Origin: Diphasiastrum complanatum
Lineage: Eukaryota > Streptophyta > Lycopodiopsida > Lycopodiales > Lycopodiaceae
Direction of reading: 5' to 3'
Assembly: GCA_029204225.1 (NCBI GenBank)
Contig: CM055109.1
Span: 18,923,783-18,987,782, forward strand
DNA length: 64,000 bases
The position numbers and the translations under genes were made by a program. How positions within the stretch are numbered: the stretch's first letter is position 1; the number at the start of each line of letters is the position of its first letter. The notes beneath the pieces are model-generated. The model searched no databases. It saw only the letters and a list, made by a program, of their open reading frames with translations, and was not told where the DNA came from. Of the stretch, positions 24,101 through 36,100 are shown piece after piece.

Positions 24101-27100
24101 AAGATCAAGGTGAGCCTTCCTCTTTTGTTAAGAAGAAGAAAGATGGGTCAAATTTGAAGTGCTTCAATTGTGGAATCAAAGGGCATTTTGCTAGTGATTG
24201 CTACAAGAAAAAGAGAGATCAAGGTGAGAAGCAAACCAACCTAACTATTGATGAAGATGGTGTTGATGAACAACTCTCAAATGATGCTTTTGTTATGTCA
24301 TCTTGTTTATTGGCTAATGATGGAGACATTGATCCTTGGTGGATTGATAGTGGAGCTACATCACACATGACAATTCATGAAGAGTATTACTCATCTTTGA
24401 TGGCATTTGAAGGTGACAAGAAGGTGATCTACACGGCCAATGATGGTGAGTGTGTAATCAAAGGGATTGGCACAATTCTTCTTTCCCTTTATCAAGAGGG
24501 AGTACACAAGCCTAAGGACACCACAACAAATGGAGTGGCCAAGAGGAAGAATAGGACTTTATGTGAAGGTGCCAAAGCCATGAGGTTGGGTGCAAATCTT
24601 CCTAAATCCTTTTGGGATCAAGCTTTGTTGTGTGCTAATTTTCTATGCAAGAGGTGGCCAAGTGCAATATTGGATGGAAAAATCCCTTTTGAAGTATTGT
24701 TTGGTAGGAGGCCGAGTGTCAAGTTTTTCGAAACTTTTGGTTGTATCTGTTATATCAACATCACTCTTGATGATAGAGCCAAGGAGGATCCATCTTCAAA
24801 GAAAGGTGTGTTTGTTGGCTATCGTGAGGTTAGCAAGGTATACAAAATCTACATTCCTTCAACCAAGAAAGTGGTCATTGGAAGAGATGTCATTTTTTAT
24901 GAAGGAAACTTTCCAAAAGTTTCTTCAAATGGTGGTGTGGACATTGGATCTAACATTCTTGATGTTGATAAAGTGATTGATGGTACTTTGGATGTTGATG
25001 TTGAGGAGCCTACTTCAAATTAAAAGCCAAGGAGGACATCAAGGCAAAGGCAACAACCCTTGAGGCTCACTTATGATGAAAAGGGTAAGTGATACAAGTT
25101 TTGCTTTACTAACCTCTTTTGATGAACCTACATGTGTAAATGAGACAAGACAAAAAGAGGAGTGGATCCAAGCAATGGATCTTGAGTATCAAGCTCTTAT
25201 GAAAAATGACACATGGAGATTGGTGCAACTTCCAAAGGACAAGAAAGCTATTGGATGCTTAGAGTGAAGACAAACCAAGATGGATCAGTCAACAAGTACA
25301 AGGCAAGGTTAGTGGCAAAAGGATATGCACAAGAGTATGGAATTGACTATGATGAGACCTTTGATGGTAAGCATTCGAGTCATTATTTCACTTGCTACAC
25401 TTTTTGGATGGGACCTATGGCAATTGGACATTACAAATGCATTCTTGAATGGAGATATTGAAGAGGAAGTGTTCATGGAGCACCCCAAGGGCTACATCTC
25501 TCATGGCAAGCCAAATCATGTTTGTTATCTACAAAAGATTTTGTATGGGCCTTGCTTCCTTGCTCTTGTCCTCATCAAGTTTACTCCATTGTCCTTGCAT
25601 TATGGCTCCATATGCATTTTGAGTACTCTCACTGTCCATCCTGAGCTCATTTATGGCCATTCTTCTCCAATAGGTGGCCATTTTGGAGTTGAGAAGTCTC
25701 TTGCTCTCCTCAAAGAACATTTCTATTGTCCTTCTATGAAATTTGAGCTTGCCCACTTTATCCACGCTTGTACTTTCTGCGCTCGTGATAAATATTCTTA
25801 TGAGAAGTCTAGCGGACTCCTGCAGAGTTAGCCATTTGCGCACTAGTGAATAGACATCTTCATGGGCTTTATCCTTGGCTTACCCCGTACTCAATGATAC
25901 TTGTTCCTAAAGTTTTTCCTCAGGAAAGGGTACCATTCCGTTCCTTAAGAACAGGCGTTCCATATAGGAACAGGCATTTCATTACTGAGAAATGGTTTTT
26001 AGGAACGGGCTTCACCGTACCTTTGGAAACGCTAGGATCACGTGATGTCTGATTAACCCACAGACTCACTAGAATAGGAACGATAGAGTCAGATCAAATA
26101 GGAATTGTCATGCCCATGACTAATCTTGGATTGATTATCCCGTTACCTACCTCAACCTATTGTGAGGGGTTTGGGGCCCTCAAGTGTATATGGTCATAAT
26201 TAATGGTTGGAGGCCTGAAGTCATGATGGTGGATTTTTATGGGTCTACCAGTGAGTCGGGAACTGGATGACGTGGCCCACTCAGGCTACAAAGGTGTCCA
26301 ATAAGGTGTCACAGTGCACTACTAGTGGTGCATGGGCCTTGGAGGGTATACGTATAGCCATTGGGCTCTCACTAGTGTATGCTTGATTTTGTGATTGGTA
26401 GTTACATGCTGCTGGTGTGATTCCTCCTTCCCTTGTGAGAGATTGATCCGTAGCTTGGGGGCTAGATCCGCAAGATCTAGGTTTGGTTGGGTTGCTTTGT
26501 CCACCATCCAATTTCCTTGTGTTGCTTTGTTGCGGCTTGCTTGGTATCGAATCCTTGATTGGGGGACTTTATAGGAACGACAGATAGGAACGATCAAAAC
26601 GATTTTTTCTGATTCGATTAACCCACAACCTCTCAGGAATAGGAACTATCAGAGTCGGATTAGACAGGAACAAAGTCTTTTTTGACAAAAAATCTATGTA
26701 AGGAGGCATTCCTTTGGCAGTATAGGAACGGAACGGAACGGAACCGTACCTAGGAACGCGTTCCTCGGATCAGTTCCGTTCCGTTCTCAGGAACTATGCC
26801 CGTACTTTACGTGGCCATGACTCTTGTTTGGTGATAGTTGATAGGTTCTCTAAGCGAGCTTATTTTATATCCATAAGAAGTACTATTTCTACAAAGCAGT
26901 GTGGTCCATCTACATGGTCTTACACAATCGATTCTCATTGATCGGGATACCAATTTTACTTCTAGTTTCTGGACATAGTTGTTGCATATCTTAGATGTCA
27001 AGATACTTATAGGTACCGCTTACCATTCATTTGCTGATGGTCATTCTAAGGTCATTAACCCAGTATTGGAGGATTATTTACATAATTATGTTTCTCCTTA

Positions 27101-30100
27101 TGGTTGAGATTGGGATCAACATTTATGTTCGGCTAAGTATAGTCATAACAATTGTGTTAGCCCCAACACAGGTGTATCTCGTTTTCTACTGGCTCATGGA
27201 TATTCGCTAGTTCTACCAAGTATACTTGTTTCACCTCATGATGCACTTGTTACTATCTCCTCTTATCTTTCTGGTGCTAGTGAGATTATGTCCTATGTTG
27301 CTACTCACTTATAGCAGAGGTATAAGTTTTACTACCCGCCACCATTTTCTGTGAGTAACTTTGTTTATCTCACGTCTCGCAACACATTATTATAGACCTT
27401 TGTCGATTCTCGAACGACGCAGCCCTGTTACATATTGCCTTGAGTTACCTCCTACCACTCTGGCATGCAATATTTTTCATGGTAGTCTATTATGTGCTAC
27501 TATTGAGGATGATGCTCCTTAGGATTGTGGTTTTCCTAATGATCCAAAGCTTTTCCCATTCTTACTTTACAGGTCAGATTATTGTATATTTGGGTCCAGT
27601 AGGATGGCCATCCTATTGATGTTTTCTACCACACTCCTCTCCTTGCAAATTAGGCATGCTCGCTTGCGGCTATTATTTCTTCTCAGGGTGCGCTTGATAT
27701 ACATGTTCCTATTCTAACTGTTTCCCCTTGATGTTGTTGTTCGTGGAATGGACACTATGTCCATATACCCATGAGATACTCATCTTTACAATTGTATGAA
27801 ATTTGACATTGTTATCACTGGACATGCACTTTTTATTATGTTTGATGGGCCTTGGAACACTATGTGTTGTGGTCCCTAATGGGGCCTTAATATTTGGATT
27901 TCAATATTGCTTAGTATAAGTAGCCACTAAGTGTTATGAATAGATTCACAGGTATTGATATCAATGATGCTTAAAAGACAGCAAAAGGCATTCACATAGC
28001 ATTCTCCAACTAAGAAACTATATGAATATCAATGGCTGCCGATAGGTCAGGCAGATCTCCAAAATAGTACAACTTCCCTACGAGAAGCCCAAGACTCAAA
28101 TGATCAAAACTACTAAATGACTAGCCTTAGTGGCTATTTATAGTGGAAAAAACCTACCTCCCTTCATATTGAATTGGAGGCATGGCAAAATTCAAAAATT
28201 AGGGCCAAATTTAGAAAAGCATGTAAATGGTATTTCTAGGCCCGTCACATGTAATATAATTGCGTGTCCACAAATACTATCAAAATTAGAGAAGGATGGA
28301 CTATAATGTATGTCCATAACACTAAGGTATTCATTTGGTAGCTTGTAACTTTAAAGATTTCCTTGCTGTTACTCAGTTAGGCTTTTTGGCTTGGTTATCC
28401 ATCAGTTTTCGGGTAGAGAACCTTCATGAGCTCCTGTATCGTTTTATGTGAATGCCTCTATGCAAATCGAGTCCTTACCTTGGTATTAGAGGTGTTTCTT
28501 GGGTGCCCTCTTGTTGGCTGTTTCACTCACTGATTAGCACCGATCTTCCGTAGTAGAAGCTGGTTTCATATTCTTGGGCTGGCATCCTCTTTATGGTTGG
28601 ATTTTTCACCTATTTGCATCCTCTGTTGTTGATTTTTTGCAGTAGCTGGATCCCAATTGTTGGAGGCTGGCACCCTAATTCTAGCTGGCTTTTTTGCTCC
28701 ATTTGGCTGGATTTTCACCTCGGCTTTTGGTATTTTACTTTTTGAGGCTGGCGCCCTACATCTAGCTGCCTTCTCGACATTTTGGCACATCACTTGGCTG
28801 AATTTTCTCTATTTCTGAGCTCTTCGCAAGTTTCTATTGGAGTTCCAGTGCCCATTTCCAGCTACATTTTGGTGGCCTTTCCACCAAACTTTTATTGCCA
28901 ACTTTGATGGCACTTTTCAATGACATCTTTTCCATTTGGAGGCAGTTCCCACGACCAATTTCTAGCTCTATTTGGCTCCCATCTTCATCTACATTGGAGG
29001 AAAGTTATAACACAAAAAAGGCATGACGTAAGGCTTGACATGATCGAAGATTGCACAATAAAGTTCTAAGAGCTGTGGATCTAGTGCTCATGTATAAACC
29101 TGATTGAAGGGAATTGAAGTTTACAGGAAAAGGTCCTTATTGCGTAAAAAACTTTGTCACAAGGAGCAATGATATTGGAACAATTTGATGAAACTCCAAT
29201 TAATTGCAGTCGATTACGGAAGTATTGGCCACCTAAAGATGCTTCTTAATCAGTGCCCTGGATATCTTCCATTTATTTTACTTTCATTGTTTTCTTGTTT
29301 TTCAATGTTTATTTAACTTATTTATTGGAAAAAGCCGTTAAGAATTTATCAAGGAGAATATGTGATAGACTATTTTGTTGATATGAAATTATCAGTCAAA
29401 CAATAGTCTAACGACATGTAACAGTTGTCAAATATAGATCTGAAATTATTGAATGGAGATTCAAATGTGATTTTAATCATAAAAATCACTACAGAATACT
29501 GTGTTTAGACTTTTGGTCAGTTTTCTGTTTCTGTATCAGCTTATTCACGTTGGAGAAGTATCATACTGACACGTGGCAAGACCTGTGTGACTCAAAACAG
29601 TCCTAGTAGAGTAGAAATCGCCCTATCTCCACTTTACAAAACTTGTTTTGGATCATTCATCAAAAAATTATGGATAAAAATGTGAAATCCTTCACAAAGT
29701 CTTGTAAAAAGTAAACTGATAATTGATTCTCATTCATGTGAGATAAGTATTGATGTTTGAATATCATTTACATACTATTAGGATAGTACTTATGAAATGG
29801 ATCAAACAGAAACATTAGATATTCAATGTACGATGGATTTCATGAAAGAATCTTCATTTTCTTGAAAATACAAAGAAAATAGAAGAATGTGAGAGAAACT
29901 CAAATGTACTGAGCATCTAAATGAAGTCTATAGCTTCTGTAGAGCGATTTACTGATCTGAATCTTTCTCCATTCAGTTTTGATCATTCTCCACTCAAGAA
30001 CCGTTAGTTCTCCTAATAGACTGCACAGAGAAAAATTTCTCCTCTACGTTCACTCTCTCTCTAGGAGTGTGTTTCAAAAAATAGATCCTACTCTCTATGT

Positions 30101-33100
30101 TAAAATAAATTAGAAAAGTCTAGAAGCTAAACATTCTAGACTATTCTATTCTAATAGGAATTTCTAGAATCATGGTATTAATTATTGACCCTTATGATGG
30201 CCTCATAATTAAATTACCAACATTTTATATACGTGACAGCTCCTTCTTAAAACTTGGTAATTTAATTATTCCAAGACTGGTTCCGTGTTTCTCAAATGTG
30301 TCTTTGTCCAATGCCTTGGTGAATATATCTGCCACCATCTCTTTGGTTGAAATGAAGCTGGTATAGATTAGCTCTTTGTCTATGAGATCTCTTATGTGAT
30401 GATATCTCATAGCAATATGTTTGGTTCGAGCATGATACATCGGATCCTCTCAAGTGAATTGCTGAAGTATTGTCCATTAGAGATATACTTGGTTCATCTT
30501 GAGTGATGCCCAAACTTTCAAGCATATAACTGATCCATATCACTTCATTTGCCACCTTAGATGCAACATTGTATTCAGATTCGCAAGATGATTGAGCAAC
30601 TTTCGATTGCTTGTTACTTGTCCAACTAATAGCACCTCCTGCTATAATGCTGCATCCTCCAGTCAAGCTTTTAGAGTCTTCTTTGAAGGTCAGCCAACTG
30701 GCATCACTATAGGATAGAAAAATGAAATTTTCATTCTTTGAATATTTTATCCCATAGTCATTTGTGTATTTCAGGTACTGTAATATTCTCTTAGCTGCTC
30801 TCCAATGTTTTATTCTTGGATTAGAACAATATTGACTAAGAGTGAATACTCCATATGCTATATCTGGACGTGTACATATAGCAAGATACATTAATGATCC
30901 AATAAGAGTGTGATAAGGATATGTCTTCTTTTTCTTCATTGATATCGGACAATCCTCAGAAATAATAGCTCCAACAAGTACTGGTGTAGCTTTGTCTTTA
31001 CATTCTTCCATTTGAAAGTTCTTCAACAGCTTCTTAATATATCTTTGCTGATGTATATAGATACTTAATATATCTTTGTTGATGTATATAGATACTTCCA
31101 TTCATTTTGTCTCTTTTAATTTGTATTCCCAAGTAGCATTTTGCCTCTCCAAGATCAATACTATCAAATAGAGAAGATATCTCCCTCTTAACCTGTAAAA
31201 TATCTTCATTCCTCTTGGAAATAATGAGTGAGTCATCAACATACACAACAATTATAACAAGTTCTTCATTAATGATTTTTATATAGACATTAGAATCAAC
31301 TCCTATGGGGTTAAAACCAAGATACTTCAATGCTTGGTCCTTCTTCTTATCCCAGGCCCTGGCTGATTGCTTTAATCCATATATACTTCTTTTCGTTTTG
31401 CAGGCATAGGAAGGAAACTTTTCTGAAATGAAACCAACAAGCTGCTCCATGTAGATATCTTCTTCTAAATCTCCATATAAGAAAGCAGTCTTTTCATCTA
31501 CTTGGTGAACTTCATAATTAAAGTATGCTGCAAGAGCAAGAAGTAGCCGAATACTTGTATGTTTCACTACAGGAGAGAAAGTTTCCATGTAGTCTATGCC
31601 ATATTTTTGCGAAAATCCTTTAGCTACAAGTTTGGCCTTATATCTTGCAATCTTACCATCCGATCCATATTTGTACCAGTATATCCATTTGCACTTGATT
31701 GCTTTTCTATCTTCAGGTAAAGGTTGCAGCTCCCATACTTTGTTCTTTTCCATGGATTTCATCTCCTCTTGCATTGCTTCTTTCCACTTGTTTGCCTCTT
31801 GAGACTCTATGGCTTCTTCATAATTCTGTGGTTCAGTAGTAAAGCCACAAAATTCGTTAGCTATTAGATTATATCGCTGATCATACCTTTCTGGTTCCTT
31901 TCTTGTTCTTGTTGATCTTCTCAGTAATTCACCTTGGATCTGCATCTCTTTGAGACGTGTATTCTTACTTTTGGTGATTGAACATGTTGCTGTTCACCTT
32001 CTTGTTGATGGTGATCCTGCTGTTGGTTCATATCCTGAATTTCTTGTTCTTGGGCTACCTCTTGATTATTCTCAAGAGTAGTATTAGGTAAATCACCATA
32101 GAAAGTAGCATATTCAAAAATTTCATGACCTTTTGGGTCAAGATTATGAATAAGCTTTGTTTCATCAAACAACACATCTCTAGCAAAAATAACATCATTC
32201 TTTGAGGGAATGTATATTCTATAATAGTTGGAAATACTGTCAAAGCCAGCCAGAATGCTTTTTGTTGCATTTTCATCTAGCTTAGTTCTTAGTTGCTTAG
32301 GTTCAAGAACATAAGTTGTACATCCAAATATTTTTAATGTGAGATAGGTTAGGCCTGCTACCAAACCAAACTCCATGAGGTGTTTTTCCATCACATGAAG
32401 TCTTCAATGTCTTGTTCAAAATGTAGTTTGCAGCTGCTATGGATTCTGCCCAGAATTTTCTAGGAAGCTTAGCTTGAGCAAGCATGCACTTACCTGCTTC
32501 AATTAATGTCCTATTTCTTCTTTCTGCTGTCCCATTATGTTGCGGTGTGTATGACACAGTCTTCTAGTGATATATGCCATTGGACCTGCAGAAATTTTCA
32601 AATACCTTGGACATATACTCTCCTCCTCTGTCAGTCTTGAGTTGCCTCAACTTCTTGTTTGTGGCTTTTTCAACAAAATACAAAGATTCTTTGAAAAATT
32701 CGAAAGCTTCTGATTTATTCTTCAAGAAATATATCACTGTGAACCTTGAAAAGTCATCAATGAAAGTAATGAAGTATTTTGCACCTCCAATGGATTCAGT
32801 AGATATAGGACCACATAAATCAGAGTGTACAATTTCCAATATATCTTTGGCTCTGTAACCTTTTTTATTAAAAGGCTGTCTGTGCATTTTCCCCAAGCAA
32901 CAAGCTTCACATGGAATGAAAGAATTCATATCAACAGATTGTATACCTAATATGTATCCTTCTTGGCAAAGCTCCACCAGTCTCTTATGGCTGATGTGGT
33001 ACAATCTTTGATGCCATAAATTATTCATGGTCTCTGTAGAACTATGAATCTCATCTTCATCTGCATGTACTTTCAAGATATAGAGATTTTGCTTTCTTTT

Positions 33101-36100
33101 TGCCACTGCCATAATGCTGCTAGTTTTTGTATCAATCACTCTGCATAGGTCATTAGCAAATGACACTTTCATGCCATCATCAGTTATCTTGGCTACAGAA
33201 ATTAAATCTTTCTTTATTGATGGAACAAAGAGTGCATCCTTAAGGACTTTTATGCCTTTAACAGTTTTCAGATTGATGTTGCCTAGACCAATAACTCTGT
33301 GTCTGTTGTGCAAAAGTGTTCAAAATTTGAGCCAAAAGGAGCTAAAAATCACTAAAATGGATATTTTTTCAATCAAATAGTATAATCAACCTTCGTAGGA
33401 GTTATCTTGAGTTTAGAATAATGTATTTTCCTTAACTTAAGCTCTGCGAGGGTTGCTTTGCATCAAAAGACCAAAAAATCACATTTGCGAGGGTGTAGCA
33501 CTATGTCCATTTTGAAAACCTTCGCAAGCTATCAAGACATCATTGTGAACCTTCGCCGACCTGACAGATGGGTTCAACACATCATAATTGACTTGGGTGA
33601 GGGTTGAAACCATGTGGAAGGTTGATATTTTTAATACCTATGCGTTCTGATTTGGTGAAGGTTAAACCCTTGCAGGAGCTACAAAGGTTTCATTTGGTGA
33701 AGGCTAAATCCTTGAAGGAGCTACAGAATGTTTGCAGAGCCTCCAGGTCAGTATTGAACCTGGGCAGAAGGGTGTGGGAGCTTGTTTCACAGTACACTCC
33801 ACGCTTGTGTAGCTTTTCTCCAATATTGAATAGCCAAAATGGCATTTTGTCTAATAGGCTACACAAAACACCTCTATGTAAGCTAGGAAATCGATTCATT
33901 TTGCACAAATGCTACTGGAGCTCTTGGAAAATTTTTTCACTAATTTTGGTTGAAATTAAAGACCAAAATTCCTACACTTATTACCAAACTTTTGCTAAAC
34001 ACTCCATCATGTCTAAACACACTGAGACTTTGCTACTTCATCCAGTTCTAATGAATCTAATCCTAAAAGAACTCTTGTTCGGAGGGCTGTCCCTCAAAAC
34101 CACGATATTCTAGTGCTCCCTAGCCAAGAGAAAGTGGTTGAATCGATCCAATGAGCTGAACCACCATTGAAAGCCATGGGCATTTATTCCATCTTTTTCT
34201 CCAATGTAATAATCTGGATTTAGTTTTTATGGTGTGACACTTGGGACTCAACAAACTCTGATTCTTTATCGAGTTCCAAGATGCTGCACATAAAGTGCAT
34301 GTTTCAGCAGCCGCACTAGCAACAATAGGGCTAGATATAGGGGATAGACCATCTCCTTCCCATAGGCTTGCCGTATTAGCCATTGCACCATGACCTTACC
34401 ATAGAACGCGTCCAAACCAATGATGGCTACCTCATCGATGCCATCCAAGATCCAATCATTAGAGCTATAGCTCATTTTCTGAATCAATTCCTTAGAATAG
34501 GAAATTTGTGCAAGGAGCACATCATTCTTACTGCATCGCATTCAAAGTTGCAGTCCGCGTTCCGGAACGCGATCCGGAATACGTTCAAGAACGCGATCCG
34601 GGATTTCCCATTAGGGTTTCCCAGAACGCAATTTTTTTTTTTTGTTTTTGTATAGTTGCCAATATGGGTATCATGTGAAAGGATATCAAAAAAGCAATTG
34701 TTATGCAGATCTGTTGCTTGGTTTCAGATGGTTGCAGGCTATAATTCATTAGAAATCTGGACATCAGTAGATGGTTTAAGAAAACTGGCTGCATTTTCAC
34801 ATGGTTTCAGAAATTTGGACATCAATAGATGGTTTCAGCTATTCCACAAGAAGTATACATTTCCCGCCAGTCTAAGGAAGCCTCCTTCTAACTCTTTCTA
34901 TCGTTTTCTAACAGAAAACGGAATCAGTAGATCTGCAAACCATTGGCATCAGAACACCATTTTAAAACTGATTTTTGATATTTATTGGAAAAGCATGTCC
35001 ATCATTCAATTACGGTTTAGTTAGTATTAAACTCAAAAAAAAAACCAATTGGCCATTACTCATTTTTCCACCCAAAAAAAAAAAGAAAATAAATTGCGAT
35101 CCGGGTCGCGGATCGCTAACGTTCCGGATCGCACGATCCAAAACGTTTTTGCAGCGGATCGCGATCCGCTGCAACTTAGATTGCATCGTTGAATCTCACC
35201 AAGAGAGTGCCAAAAGACAACCATTGCGGAGCTCAAGGAAGCTATTAAACCTAATGCGTGGTAGAAATTTGGGCCGCTTTCATCAGCATTAGCCTTTATA
35301 GTATTGGAGCAAAAGGTCGAAAAATTTTGTTGAGAGACACTTCAAATGATAGTAGTACCGTCCAAAAGTCACCAACCTTGACGATGGATGCACAGTGAGA
35401 TTATTTCACCCACTTTGCCACCCACTCCTCGTCGTCATACTACACCCTCCACCACTGCTGTTACTATCGCCATTCCAATAACAACTTCTCCAACACACAC
35501 CACCTCACTTTACCATCCACAGCTCTTAACACTAAAACAGGAGTCCATTCACCCAGCACTGCATATTTCCTTTCTGTTATCCAATCCTAGATCTTGAATT
35601 TTAATCAAGTTCCCCAAAGTCCACCATTTTTTGATACCTCATCCCCAAGTGGAGGCTTCGACCAAATGGAGGATTATGATCAGTAAGAAAGTGTTCAGAC
35701 TTTTGTGGAGCTAGGATCTTCGCCTGGTGATGATACAGTTCAAAAGCAGGCTTGGTGCAATGTCGCACAACATTCGTGAAGGCCATAGGGCTTTGAAATA
35801 GGAGATAAATTTGAAAAAGAAGGGCCGAGATTGGGCTTACAAGTAGCTATTTAATAATTCAAAGAGGTACTGCATGTTGTTTCAATAGGCATACTTGTAC
35901 TCATCCTTGTTGAGACACCGTCTAAGACCAAGTCAATAAGGTTGATCAAAAAGCAAAGCAGCAAATTTCTCTCCTTCAAGGACAATTGGATATTGCCAAA
36001 TTGGAGGAGTAGATTACAAAGGATTTGCAAGATGTTATAGCAGAGTAAGACTCCTTGATGGCAGCCAATGACAACTCTACCAACATCACCTCATGAAATA

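Larger units (their letters stand above)
25551..27900 (+). mobile_element. Ty3/gypsy integrase fragment, interrupted by MITE
   Basis: HHCC zinc finger at 25640-25830, then [13 protein letters not shown] up to 25891. After the 25892-26798 insertion it resumes with [20 protein letters not shown] (26810 onward), the start of the integrase core. Further integrase and downstream sequence to about 27900 is riddled with stops. Confidence 0.8.
30223..33312 (-). mobile_element. Ty1/copia element, minus strand, gag and 5' LTR missing
   Basis: Reading leftward from 33312: GAG-pre-integrase, integrase, RT and RNase H in copia order. Long near-intact frames are broken by a TAG at about 32560, a frameshift near 32350, a 31-bp tandem duplication at 31033-31094 and a frameshift near 30440. 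Sequence stops being copia at 33312, where a word-rich repeat begins, so gag, PBS and 5' LTR are absent. Confidence 0.9.

Noticed and set aside
34266-34541. Minus-strand open stretch with SSNDWILDG, resembling a copia protease start (WILDSGA)
   Set aside because: The residues after it do not continue as a protease and no zinc knuckle precedes it; treated as chance.
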